Assembly (NCBI GenBank): GCA_035505915.1
Contig: DATJQI010000015.1
Coordinates: forward strand, 1 to 59,373
Direction: 5' to 3'
DNA from: 40CM-2-70-7 sp035505915
Lineage (GTDB): Bacteria; Gemmatimonadota; Gemmatimonadetes; Gemmatimonadales; GWC2-71-9
DNA: 59,373 bases
This document shows, piece after piece, positions 40,699-48,997 of the stretch. Below the pieces are notes generated by a model. That model was not told where the DNA came from and did not search any database. It was given only the letters and a program-made list of their open reading frames with translations. The first letter of the stretch is position 1, and the number at the start of each line of letters is the position of its first letter. The position numbers were made by a program, and so were the translations under genes.

Positions 40699-42495
40699 AT
40701 GCGCGGAGGGGCGCGCCTCTACTCGCTGCTCCGCCCGTATCTCTGGCTGTTCGCCGCCACGATGAGCGTCACCGTGGTGGCGTCGGTGCTGGACGGCTTC
40801 TCGCTGTCCATGCTGGTGCCGTTCCTGCGGACCATCTTCAAAGAGTCGACGCTCCTGCCGGTGGGTGGCTCGAAGGCGCAGGCCATCATCGCGTGGATCA
40901 CCGGGCCCCTCATCGCCACCAGCTCGCCCGAGGCGGCGCTGCGCAGCGTCGTCGTGGTGCTCCTGGGCGCGCTGGTCCTCAAGAACGCGGCCGAATACCT
41001 CTCGGCCTACTGGAACGTCGTCATCCAGGAGAACGTGGTCCGCGATCTCCGGGTCCGGCTCTTCACCCACCTCCAGACCCTCCCGCTCGGCTACTTCCAG
41101 CAGACCAAGGGCGGGCAGACCATCGCCCGGCTCATCAACGACACCGACCAGGTCAAGACCGCGGTGAGCGCGGCCCTCGCGTCGCTCTTTCAGAACGCGG
41201 TGATGATCGTCGTCTACCTCGGCATCATGCTGTCGATTTCGGTGCGGCTCTCGCTCGTCGCGCTGGTCCTCGCGCCCGTCCTGCTCGTCGTCATCCGGCC
41301 CCTCATCAACCGGCTGCGCCGGCGCTCCCGCGAGATGGTGGCCGAGCGCGGCGACCTGACCAGCGTGGCGGGCGAGATGGTGGGGTCGGTGAAGCTCATC
41401 CGCGCCTACGTCGCCGAGGCCTATGAAGGACGCCGCTTCCGGGACATGGCGAACCGCTACCGGAAGCGCGTGCTCCGGGCGCAGCGGTTCTCGTCCCTGA
41501 CCAGCCCGGTGAGCGAGGTGTTCGGCGGGGTGGTGCTGGTGTCCGTGCTCTGGTACGGAACGATGCTCGCGCTCGCGAACACCATCCATCCCGAAGAGCT
41601 GATGCTCTTTCTGGTCATGGCGCTGCGGCTGATGTCCCCCATCAAGTCGATCTCGAACTACCCGGGCGTGATGGCGGGCGCCCTCGCGTCCGCCGAGCGG
41701 GTGTACGAGGTGCTCGACCTCCCGTCGTCCGAGCGCGACGCGCCGGGTGAAGGGCCGGCGGCGTTCCGGGAGACGATCGAGTACCGGAACGTCTCGTTTT
41801 CGTATCCGGGCGGCACCGGCGTGCTGCACGACGTGAGCTGCACGGTGCGGCGCGGGCAGGTGCTGGCCATCGTGGGGCCGTCCGGAGCGGGGAAGACCAC
41901 GCTGGTGGATCTCCTGCCGCGCTTCTACGAGCCCACGGGGGGCGCGGTGCTGATGGACGGGACCCCGCTCACGAAGTTCACCCGGCCGTCGCTCCGCGGG
42001 CTGATGGGGATCGTGTCCCAGGAGACCATTCTCCTCAACGACACGGTGTTCGCGAACATCGCCTACGGGCGACAGGACTTCACGCTGGACCAGGTGCGTG
42101 CCGCGGCCCGGGCCGCCAACGCCGACGACTTCATCGCCCGCCTCCCCCAGGGCTACGACACGCTCCTGGGTGAACGGGGCACCCGGCTCTCGGGCGGCGA
42201 GCGCCAGCGCATCGCCATCGCGCGGGCGGTCCTGCGGGACCCGCCGATCCTCATCCTCGATGAGGCGACGAGCCAGCTCGACACCGAATCCGAGCGGCTG
42301 GTGCAGGACGCCATCGACCGTCTGATGAAGCACCGGACCGTGCTGGTCATCGCGCACCGCCTGGCCACCGTTCAGCACGCCGACCTGATCGTCGTACTGA
42401 AGGAAGGGCGCATCGTGGAGCGCGGCACTCACGCCGAACTGTATGCGTCCGACGGTCTCTATCGCCGGCTGCACAACCTGCAGTTCCGCACCTGA
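40699..42495 (+). CDS. ABC exporter, MsbA/lipid-flippase-like half transporter
   Basis: 598 residues: an N-terminal six-helix exporter domain (about 1-330) fused to an ATPase. Walker A GPSGAGKTT, signature LSGGERQRIAIARA, Walker B ILILDEATS, switch His VLVIAHRL, D-loop SQLD. Overall architecture is that of MsbA, which flips lipid A core; other lipid-linked glycans or drugs are possible substrates. ATG 40699 directly abuts the porX stop. The surrounding glycosyltransferases favour a glycolipid substrate. Confidence 0.92.
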   Translation: MRGGARLYSLLRPYLWLFAATMSVTVVASVLDGFSLSMLVPFLRTIFKESTLLPVGGSKAQAIIAWITGPLIATSSPEAALRSVVVVLLGALVLKNAAEYLSAYWNVVIQENVVRDLRVRLFTHLQTLPLGYFQQTKGGQTIARLINDTDQVKTAVSAALASLFQNAVMIVVYLGIMLSISVRLSLVALVLAPVLLVVIRPLINRLRRRSREMVAERGDLTSVAGEMVGSVKLIRAYVAEAYEGRRFRDMANRYRKRVLRAQRFSSLTSPVSEVFGGVVLVSVLWYGTMLALANTIHPEELMLFLVMALRLMSPIKSISNYPGVMAGALASAERVYEVLDLPSSERDAPGEGPAAFRETIEYRNVSFSYPGGTGVLHDVSCTVRRGQVLAIVGPSGAGKTTLVDLLPRFYEPTGGAVLMDGTPLTKFTRPSLRGLMGIVSQETILLNDTVFANIAYGRQDFTLDQVRAAARAANADDFIARLPQGYDTLLGERGTRLSGGERQRIAIARAVLRDPPILILDEATSQLDTESERLVQDAIDRLMKHRTVLVIAHRLATVQHADLIVVLKEGRIVERGTHAELYASDGLYRRLHNLQFRT

Positions 42496-42514
42496 CCCCC
42501 GACCCCCGACCCCC
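42494..42514 (+). repeat. Three tandem GACCCCC heptamers between exporter and glycosyltransferase
   Basis: GACCCCC occurs three times back to back. The first copy contains the end of the exporter TGA, and the base after the last copy begins GATG, the ATG at 42516. The whole translation-initiation region of the next gene is therefore repeat sequence without a Shine-Dalgarno site. Confidence 0.75.
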
Positions 42515-42515
42515 G

Positions 42516-43379
42516 ATGCTTTCTGGTTTCACCATCGTCCGCAACGCCGTCAAGCTCGACTTCCCGATCATCCCGGCCATCCGGTCGGTGCTGGAGGTCT
42601 GCGATGAGGTCGTCGTCAACGTCGGGAAGTCGGACGACGAGACCCGCGACCTGGTCACCTCCATCGGCGATCCGAGGATCCGCATCCTCGACACGGTCTG
42701 GGACTTCACCAAGAAGAACGAGATGCTGGGGATGGAGACCCTGCGGGCCATGGAAGCCTGCCGCGGCTCGTGGGGGATCTACATCCAGGCCGACGAAGTC
42801 CTCCACGAGGACGGGGCGAAGATCCTGAAGGACAAGACCGAAGAGTGGGACGACGACGACCGTGTGGAGGGCCTGCTGGTGAACTACCTCCACTTCTACG
42901 GCGGCCTCGACATCGTGGCCCGGAACCGGCGCTGGTACCGCCGGGAGGTGCGCTGCCTCCGGCTGGGGAAGGACATCCGGCCCTACCAGGGCGCGCAGGG
43001 GTTCCGCGTCGGCCCCGAGTTCCGGAAGATCCGCGCCCGCCGGACCGACGCGGTGATGTTCCACTACGGCTGGGCCCGGCCCGCCCGGGCGATCCGCGAG
43101 AAGTACGAGGCGTCGAAGGTGATCTATCCCTGGAGCAAGGAGCGCTCGGAGCGGGAGCAGAAGCGCGGCTACCTCGAATGGCTGCCGCTGCTCCGGAAGT
43201 TCACGGGAGCGCATCCCCGCGTGGCCCGGGAGTGGGTGGAAGCCCGCGCCCACGATCCGGAGCGCGTCATCGGCCCCCGGACCTTCAAGCCGGAACACCT
43301 TCGGTTCTATGTGTCCGACTGGATCGAGCGTCTGACCGGCGCCCGGGTCTTCGAGTTCCGGAACTACACCCTGGTGTAG
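42516..43379 (+). CDS. Glycosyltransferase family 2-like protein
   Basis: 287 residues, GT-A fold. The N-terminus LSGFTIVRNAVKLDFPIIPAIRSV resembles GT2 enzymes acting on LPS or polysaccharide. The metal-binding DxD position reads IQADEV, with the first Asp replaced by Gln. The acceptor half is rich in aromatic and basic residues (NRRWYRREVRCLRL). It follows the exporter after a heptamer repeat and ends in a 16-bp overlap with the convergent glycosyltransferase. Sugar specificity is unknown. Confidence 0.85.
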   Translation: MLSGFTIVRNAVKLDFPIIPAIRSVLEVCDEVVVNVGKSDDETRDLVTSIGDPRIRILDTVWDFTKKNEMLGMETLRAMEACRGSWGIYIQADEVLHEDGAKILKDKTEEWDDDDRVEGLLVNYLHFYGGLDIVARNRRWYRREVRCLRLGKDIRPYQGAQGFRVGPEFRKIRARRTDAVMFHYGWARPARAIREKYEASKVIYPWSKERSEREQKRGYLEWLPLLRKFTGAHPRVAREWVEARAHDPERVIGPRTFKPEHLRFYVSDWIERLTGARVFEFRNYTLV

Positions 43380-44308
43380 GGCGTGGGCCGGCCCGCGGGG
43401 AGCGAGCCGGTCTCGAGCAGGTGCCGGTACACGCGCAGGTACTCCTCCGCCATCACCAGATGCGTGAAGTAGCGCTCGGCGTGCGCCCGGCAGGCGGCCG
43501 GGTCCCGCGTGTCGATGGTCTTCGAGGCCTCCACCATCTCATCGAGGGTGTCGCAGAGGGCGCCGACCTCGGGCGTCAGAATCTCCGGCAGCGCTCCGCG
43601 CCGGGTGCCGAGCACCGGCGTTCCCGAGAACAGCGCCTCGATGTTGGTGAGGCCGAACGGCTCGTCCCAGAGCGCGGGCATCCAGAGGCACCGCGCGTGG
43701 GCGAGCAGCTGGGCCTTCTTTTCGCCGTCCACCTCGCCGACGTACTTGATCCCCTTGGAGAGCGTGGGGCGCCAGCCGCCGGCGAGCAGGAGCCGGCGGC
43801 CGGTGCGCTGGGCGCCTTCGATGGCCCAGTGGTAGCCCTTGGCGGAGTGCAGGCGCCCGATGAAGAAGTCGTAATCGTCCTTGCGGCCTGAGAACTGGAA
43901 CTCCTTCGGGTCGAGCCCGGCGTACACGAAGACGGCGCTGCCGTTGCGCGACGCGTGATTGGCGGACAGGAACACGTTCTGCGGCGGCACCGGCTCCCCG
44001 GCCTTCAGGTTGCCGTAGAGCGTCTGCAGGAACGGCGGGCCGGCGGGGACGGCGGGCACCGGGAAGTGCGCGTGCACGACGTCGGCGTCACGCGGCGCGT
44101 ACGCCGTGAGCGAGAACTTCGGGCCGCGGAACGCCTTCTCGGGAACGGCGACGAGCGTGGTGCCGGGGATGGCGGTGCCGGGCGGGGCGATCATCGTGAC
44201 CTTGTGGCCGAGCGCCACGAGTCCGTGCGCCAGCGCGGTGACGATTCGCTCCGTGCCCCCGTAACCCTTCACCGGCAACCGGTGGTGTGAGGCGACCGCC
44301 ACGTGCAT
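43364..44308 (-). CDS. Glycosyltransferase family 4-like protein
   Basis: 314 residues, GT-B fold. N-terminal HVAVASHHRLPVKGYGGTERIVTALAHGL is the acceptor-side signature. The C-terminal donor half includes FIGRLHSAKGYHWAIEGA and LWDEPFGLTNIEALFSGTPVLGTRRGALPE (E-x7-E-type motif). No signal peptide, so cytosolic. ATG 44308 is 7 nt after TAACCT. It is transcribed alone against its neighbours and shares a 30-bp intergenic gap with the divergent glycosyltransferase. Confidence 0.88.
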   Translation of the reverse strand: MHVAVASHHRLPVKGYGGTERIVTALAHGLVALGHKVTMIAPPGTAIPGTTLVAVPEKAFRGPKFSLTAYAPRDADVVHAHFPVPAVPAGPPFLQTLYGNLKAGEPVPPQNVFLSANHASRNGSAVFVYAGLDPKEFQFSGRKDDYDFFIGRLHSAKGYHWAIEGAQRTGRRLLLAGGWRPTLSKGIKYVGEVDGEKKAQLLAHARCLWMPALWDEPFGLTNIEALFSGTPVLGTRRGALPEILTPEVGALCDTLDEMVEASKTIDTRDPAACRAHAERYFTHLVMAEEYLRVYRHLLETGSLPAGRPTPYTRV

Positions 44309-44315
44309 AGGGCGT

Positions 44316-44331
44316 AGGTTATCACTACCTT
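44316..44331. promoter_or_regulatory. Back-to-back -10 elements in a 30-bp divergent gap
   Basis: Minus: TAACCT (44316-44321), 7 nt before ATG 44308. Plus: TACCTT (44326-44331), 7 nt before ATG 44339. Only 4 bp separate the two hexamers, so both promoters fit only if both mRNAs are leaderless. Neither has a clear -35. Confidence 0.5.
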
Positions 44332-44338
44332 CGTCCCC

Positions 44339-45421
44339 ATGCCAGCGCCGCTCACCATTCTTCAGCTGACGTTTCAGGGCGACGGCGCCGGCTCCACCCA
44401 GTCCATCTTCAACCTCACCGAGCATCTCCGCCGCCGCGGCCATCGCGTCATCCTGGGCGTCCGGGACGAGTCGCTCCTGGCGAGACTGGGCCGTGACGCG
44501 GGCGTGACGACCGTCCCGCTCGACTTCACGCGCCTCGGTCGCCTCGCGGACCGGATCGAGGGCGTCGTGACCGGCGAGGGCGTGGACGTGGTGAACGCGC
44601 ACGCCACCCGGGACCGGCGGGCGCTCACCTGGCTCCGGTGGCGCGGCCGGCTGCGACCGGCGTTCGTGGTCACCCGCCGCACCATGCCCCGCACCTCCCC
44701 CGTCGAGCTCTTCGCCATCGGCCACACGGCGGACCGCACCATCGCCGTGTCGGGCGCGGTGGCGCGCGCGCTGGCCCGGCGGGCCCATCCGACCGCGCGC
44801 CTCCGCGTGGTGCCGAACGGCATCGACCTCGCCCGCATCGACGCGCGTCCCGCCGACGCCGAGATGGACGCGGCGCGCCGGGCGCTGGGCGAGACCGACG
44901 GACGCCCCGTGATCGCCGTCGTGTCCCGGCGCAAGGATCAGGACGTGGCGATCCGGGCCCTCGCCCGCCTCGAGCGCCCCGTGGTGCTGGTCTGCGCGGG
45001 CGTGACGCCCGACCCCGGGCTCGCGCGCGCCCTCGCGAGCGTGCCGGCCCGTCACGCGGTCCGGCTCGTGCCGTTCGGCCCCGGCGCCCTGGCCTTCTAT
45101 CATCTGGCCCGGATCGCGGCGCTCCCGTCCCGGATCGAGGGGCTCTCCCAGTCCCTGCTGGAAGCGATGGCGCTCGGCCTCCCGGTGATCGCGTCCCGGG
45201 CCGGCGGCAATCCCGATCTGGTCGGCGAGGATTCGGGGCTCCTGGTGGCGCCCCTCGATCCGGCGGCGTGGGCGCGCGGATTCGAGCGCCTGCTGGGCGA
45301 TGACGCCCTGGCGGCCCGGCTGGGGGCCGCGGGCCGGCGGCGGGTCCGCGGCGAGTTCACGCTCGAACGGACCGCCGAACGGACCGAGGCGGTCTACCGC
45401 GAAGCCTTGGCCCGCCGTTAG
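44339..45421 (+). CDS. Glycosyltransferase family 4 (GT1-type donor domain)
   Basis: 360 residues, GT-B fold. TILQLTFQGDGAGSTQSIFNLTEHLRRRGH is the N-terminal domain signature. LRVVPNGIDLARI links the domains. The donor site is SRIEGLSQSLLEAMALGLPVIASRAGGNPDLV, with the conserved glutamates. Likely adds a sugar to a lipid- or LPS-linked glycan at the inner leaflet. It is first of a plus-strand cluster of four glycosyltransferases (44339-48515). Confidence 0.9.
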   Translation: MPAPLTILQLTFQGDGAGSTQSIFNLTEHLRRRGHRVILGVRDESLLARLGRDAGVTTVPLDFTRLGRLADRIEGVVTGEGVDVVNAHATRDRRALTWLRWRGRLRPAFVVTRRTMPRTSPVELFAIGHTADRTIAVSGAVARALARRAHPTARLRVVPNGIDLARIDARPADAEMDAARRALGETDGRPVIAVVSRRKDQDVAIRALARLERPVVLVCAGVTPDPGLARALASVPARHAVRLVPFGPGALAFYHLARIAALPSRIEGLSQSLLEAMALGLPVIASRAGGNPDLVGEDSGLLVAPLDPAAWARGFERLLGDDALAARLGAAGRRRVRGEFTLERTAERTEAVYREALARR

Positions 45422-45424
45422 GAT
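45419..45424 (+). promoter_or_regulatory. Possible -10 (TAGGAT) before the GT2 gene
   Basis: TAGGAT ends 10 nt before ATG 45435. It includes the stop codon of the previous gene, has no convincing -35, and could be chance. Confidence 0.25.
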
Positions 45425-45434
45425 TGATGCGGGT

Positions 45435-46187
45435 ATGCCGGTTCCGATCACCGTGGTCATCCCGACGCTCGATGAGGCCGCTCAGATCGGAGCCGCGGTG
45501 CGGCACGTCGGGTGGGCGGCGGAAGTGCTGGTGGCCGACGGAGGCTCCACGGACGGCACGCAGGCGGCGGCCCGGGAGGCCGGGGCCCGGGTGCTGGACG
45601 TGCCGGGGCGGACCATCGCCGGCCAGCGGAACGCCGCGATCGCCGTGGCGCGGAACGAGTGGGTCTTCGCCCTGGACGCCGACGAGCGCATCCCGCCGGC
45701 GCTGGCCGCGGAGCTCGAGCGCACCGTGGCCCGGCCGGCGCACGAGGCCTACGCGGTCGGGCGGCGTAACTACTACCTCGGCCGGTTGATGAAGCGCGGC
45801 GGCTGGGGCGACAACTGGGCGGTCCGGTTCTTCCGGCGGGATCGCCGCTTCGTCGAGCGCCGGGTGCACGAAGGGCTGGAAGCGGTGGCCGACACGGGGC
45901 GGCTGGCGGAACCCCTGGAACACACCCCCTACCGGGACCTGAGCCATCACCTCAAGAAGATCGATCTCTACGCGACGTGGGGTGCCCAGGATCTCAAGGA
46001 CCGGGGCCGCCGCGCCCGCATCACCGACATCCTGGTCCGTCCCCCGTTCAACTTCTGGCGCACCTACTTTCTCCAGCTCGGCATTCTCGAGGGCTGGCAC
46101 GGCGCCGTGCTCTGCGGGCTCTCCGCGGTGAGCGTCTTCCTCAAGTACGTCCGTCTCTGGGAGCTCGAGCGCCGCCCCGATGCCTAA
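45435..46187 (+). CDS. Glycosyltransferase family 2, LPS core/KdtX-like
   Basis: 250 residues. ITVVIPTLDEAAQIGAAV, VLVADGGSTDGTQ and the metal-binding WVFALDADERIP give a classic GT2 inverting enzyme. The C-terminal half resembles LPS core glucosyltransferases of the WaaE/KdtX type (YLGRLMKRGGWGDNWAVRFFRRD, VHEGLE, HHLKKIDLYA) and ends with a hydrophobic stretch that may touch the membrane. It overlaps the next glycosyltransferase by 8 bp. Confidence 0.9.
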   Translation: MPVPITVVIPTLDEAAQIGAAVRHVGWAAEVLVADGGSTDGTQAAAREAGARVLDVPGRTIAGQRNAAIAVARNEWVFALDADERIPPALAAELERTVARPAHEAYAVGRRNYYLGRLMKRGGWGDNWAVRFFRRDRRFVERRVHEGLEAVADTGRLAEPLEHTPYRDLSHHLKKIDLYATWGAQDLKDRGRRARITDILVRPPFNFWRTYFLQLGILEGWHGAVLCGLSAVSVFLKYVRLWELERRPDA

Positions 46188-47355
46188 GACCTTTCTCTTG
46201 ACCGACGAGTTTCCCCCGACGCACACGGGCGTGGCCCGGATGATGGGCGAGATCGCGCTGCGGTATCCGAAGGGCGAGCTCCTGGTCTCCACCGGGCAGA
46301 ACCGGGACGCGTCGGAGACCGACTCGGGATTCCCCGCGATCATCGACCGCCTGCCCATTCCCGTCCGCTCCCTGTCGGGGCTCGCGGGGCTCCTCTTCTG
46401 GTCCCGCCGCGTGGTCACGCTGGCCCGCGAGGCCAGGCCGCGCTTCGTCTGGTGCGACTCGATCCGGCCCGCGGCGTACGCGGCCAAATGGACCCACGAG
46501 CGCGTGGGGGCGCAGTACGGTGTGCTGGTGCACGGCGGCGACCTGCTCAAGGAGCTGCACAAGATCCACCACTCGGGCTTCGCCAAGCGGACGGCGCGCG
46601 CGCTCCTCGGCTCGGCGGCCGCCGTGGTGGCGAACAGCCAGTGGACCCGGGAGCAGGCGCAGACGGTCCTGCGCGAATTGGGGCTCGATTCGAAGGCCGA
46701 GCGCGTGCGCGTGGTGCCGCTCGGCACCGATCCCGCGCACTTCCACCCCGGGATCGACACGCGCGAGGTGCGCGCGCGGCACCGGCTCGACGACCGGCCC
46801 TGGGTGATCACGGTGGCGCGGCTCGAGCCGTACAAGGGCGTGGATACGGCGCTCAAGGCGGTCGCGCAGGTCCGCAAAGCGGGGCACGACATCGGCTATC
46901 TGGTCGTCGGCGCCGGGAAAAAGAAGGACGCGTACCGGAAGCTGGCCGACGAGCTGGGGATCGCCGAGGCGGTGCGCTTCGTGGGCACGGTGCCGGAGAA
47001 GGAGCTGCCCGCGCTCTACAACGTGGCCCACGCGTACCTCGGCGTCTCCCGACGGGCCGAGGGCTCGCGGGTGGAGGGGTTCGGCATCGCGCTGGCCGAG
47101 GCGAGCGCCTGCGGCCTGCCGGTGATCGCCGGCCGGAGCGGGGGCGTGGCCGAGGCGGTGCAGGATGGCGAGACGGGATTCGTGGTGGATCCCGAGGATC
47201 CGGCGGCCTCGGCGCAGGCGCTCACCCGTCTCCTGTCCGATCAGCTGCTCGCGCGGCGGCTGGGACAGGCCGGGCGCAAGGCCGTGGAGACGCTGTACAA
47301 CTGGGACCGTGTGGTGCGGGACCTGCGGGAGATCGAATCACAAGTCTCCTCCTGA
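46180..47355 (+). CDS. Glycosyltransferase family 4, first of a tandem paralogous pair
   Basis: 391 residues, GT-B fold. FLLTDEFPPTHTGVARMMGEIALRYP opens the protein, VVPLGTDPAHFHPG and TVARLEPYKGVDTAL mark the donor domain, and EGFGIALAEASACGLPVIAGRSGGVAEAV carries the catalytic glutamates. The closing GRKAVETLYNWDRVVRDL is shared with the next gene. The two are clearly ancient tandem duplicates. It overlaps the following gene by 19 bp if that gene starts at ATC 47337, or by 4 bp if at CTG 47352. Confidence 0.9.
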   Translation: MPKTFLLTDEFPPTHTGVARMMGEIALRYPKGELLVSTGQNRDASETDSGFPAIIDRLPIPVRSLSGLAGLLFWSRRVVTLAREARPRFVWCDSIRPAAYAAKWTHERVGAQYGVLVHGGDLLKELHKIHHSGFAKRTARALLGSAAAVVANSQWTREQAQTVLRELGLDSKAERVRVVPLGTDPAHFHPGIDTREVRARHRLDDRPWVITVARLEPYKGVDTALKAVAQVRKAGHDIGYLVVGAGKKKDAYRKLADELGIAEAVRFVGTVPEKELPALYNVAHAYLGVSRRAEGSRVEGFGIALAEASACGLPVIAGRSGGVAEAVQDGETGFVVDPEDPAASAQALTRLLSDQLLARRLGQAGRKAVETLYNWDRVVRDLREIESQVSS

Positions 47356-48515
47356 CCTTCAACTTCCCCCCGCACGGCGGCGGCATCGCCCGGATGATGG
47401 GGGAGCTGGCCCTGCGGTATCCTCCTCACAGTCTCGTCGTTTCCACCGGCGCCTACGCCGACAGCGCCGTCTCGGACGCCCGATTTCCCCAGATCGTCGA
47501 CCGCGTCGGGATCCGCGCCACGCGGCTGCGGACCATCAACGGCCTGGCGCTGTGGACGGCGCGGGCCTCGAGCCTGGTGCGCCAGCATCACCCCAACTTC
47601 GCCTGGTGCGGGGAGCTCAAGCCGGCGGGGTATCCGGCGCGCTTCATCTCCCGCTGGCAGGGCGTGCCTTACGGGGTGGTGGTGCACGGCACCGAGCTCC
47701 TGCTCATCGACGCCAAGATCCGCCGCTCCCGGTTCAAGCGGTGGACCGCCGGGGGGCTCTTGTCCGGGGCCGCCGTGATCGCGGCGAACAGCACGTGGAC
47801 CGCCGAGCTCGCCCGCTCGGTGCTCGATCTCCTCGGCCGCCCGGAGCTGGCCAGGCGGGTGCGTGTGGTCCCGCTCGGCACCGAGCCGAAGGAGTTCCGG
47901 CCGGGCATCGATCCCCGGGCCGTGCGGGAGCGGTACGGCCTCGCCGGCGGACCGTGGATCCTCACGGTGGCCCGCCTCGAGTGGCACAAGGGGATCGACA
48001 CCGTGATCAAGGCGCTCCCCGCCATTCGCGCCGCGCATCCGGGCACGCGGTACGCGGTCGCGGGCGTGGGACCGCGGCTGCCCCAGCTCGAAGTGCTGGC
48101 GCGGGAGGCCGGCGTGGCCGACGCGGTGCGGTTTCTGGGACCGGTGTCCGACCACGATCTGCCCGCGCTCTACAACGCCGCGGATCTCTACGTCGGCGCG
48201 TCCCGGCGTTACGACCTGCTGGTGGAGGGGTTCGGGATCTCGCTGGTCGAGGCGTCGGCGTCGGGGCTGGCGGTGGTGGGGGGCCGTTCGGGCGGCGTGC
48301 CGGACGCGGTCCGGGACGGCGAGACCGGCATCCTCGTGGATCCCGACCAGCCCGCGGCGGTGGCCGCGGGTGTCAACCGCCTGCTGGGGGACGGGGACCT
48401 GCGCAAGCGGCTGGGCGCCGCGGGGCGGAAGGCCGTGGAGACCTTCTACAACTGGGACCGGGTGGCGCGCGATCTCATCGCGATCGACGCGGAGTTCCGG
48501 CGGGTGGGGCGTTAG
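47337..48515 (+). CDS. Glycosyltransferase family 4, second of a tandem paralogous pair
   Basis: 392 residues from ATC 47337. TSLLLTFNFPPHGGGIARMMGELALRYP aligns with the N-terminus of its neighbour (TFLLTDEFPPTHTGVARMMGEIALRYP), so the first beta strand must be translated. No ATG, GTG or TTG lies in frame before ATG 47394, which would delete it. ATC 47337 has GGGAG 5 nt upstream; CTG 47352 overlaps the previous stop (CTGA) but has no such site. Donor motifs: TVARLEWHKGIDTVI and EGFGISLVEASASGLAVVGGRSGGV. Function is as for other GT4 enzymes; the substrate is unknown. Confidence 0.87.
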   Translation: MTSLLLTFNFPPHGGGIARMMGELALRYPPHSLVVSTGAYADSAVSDARFPQIVDRVGIRATRLRTINGLALWTARASSLVRQHHPNFAWCGELKPAGYPARFISRWQGVPYGVVVHGTELLLIDAKIRRSRFKRWTAGGLLSGAAVIAANSTWTAELARSVLDLLGRPELARRVRVVPLGTEPKEFRPGIDPRAVRERYGLAGGPWILTVARLEWHKGIDTVIKALPAIRAAHPGTRYAVAGVGPRLPQLEVLAREAGVADAVRFLGPVSDHDLPALYNAADLYVGASRRYDLLVEGFGISLVEASASGLAVVGGRSGGVPDAVRDGETGILVDPDQPAAVAAGVNRLLGDGDLRKRLGAAGRKAVETFYNWDRVARDLIAIDAEFRRVGR

Positions 48516-48524
48516 AGCGCTTCG

Positions 48525-48986
48525 CTAAAGCACTTCGAGCGCCTGCTCCACCTCTTCAGCGTGGCCCTTCGGTTTCACCTTCTCGAACACCTTCGCGACC
48601 TTTCCGTCCTTGTCGATGATCACCGTGGTCCGCGCGATCCCCATGTAGCTCCGCCCGTACATCGACTTCTTCCGCCACACGCCGTACTTCTCCGCGACCT
48701 CGTGATCGGGGTCGGCGAGGAGGGTGAAGGGGAGCCGGTACTTCGCCTTGAACTTCTGGTGGCTCGCCACCGAGTCGGGCGAGACGCCGAGGATCGCGGC
48801 CTTGGCGCCCTTGAAGCGCGGGAAGGCGTCCCGGAACTCGCAGGCTTCGATGGTGCACCCCGACGTGTCGTCCTTGGGATAGAAGTACAGGACCACGGGG
48901 CGTCCCTTCAGGTCCTTCAGCGCCAGCCGCTCGCCCGAGTCGGTGTCGAGCGTGAAGGCGGGGGCCGCTTTTCCGACTGAGAGCAT
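48525..48986 (-). CDS. bcp: Peroxiredoxin, BCP/PrxQ type (thiol peroxidase)
   Basis: Reduces H2O2 and organic peroxides with thioredoxin. 153 residues. The active-site segment YFYPKDDTSGCTIEACEF holds peroxidatic Cys and, five residues later, the resolving Cys (C-x4-C), the atypical 2-Cys PrxQ arrangement. ILGVSPDSVASHQKF and YGRSYMGIARTTVIIDKDG are family segments. ATG 48986 has a GAGGA site upstream. It follows the patatin-ferredoxin gene by 11 nt and is probably co-transcribed with it. Confidence 0.95.
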   Translation of the reverse strand: MLSVGKAAPAFTLDTDSGERLALKDLKGRPVVLYFYPKDDTSGCTIEACEFRDAFPRFKGAKAAILGVSPDSVASHQKFKAKYRLPFTLLADPDHEVAEKYGVWRKKSMYGRSYMGIARTTVIIDKDGKVAKVFEKVKPKGHAEEVEQALEVL

Positions 48987-48997
48987 CGTCGTCCTCT

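Noticed and set aside
39202..42474. A 1090-codon open frame opposite porX and the ABC exporter
   Set aside because: Both plus-strand genes carry full motif sets; the antisense product is low-complexity His/Gln/Glu/Arg-rich sequence.
48513..48545. Possible hairpin terminator between convergent GT4 and peroxiredoxin genes
   Set aside because: The GC-rich arms do not pair over more than a few bases, and there is no U-tract.
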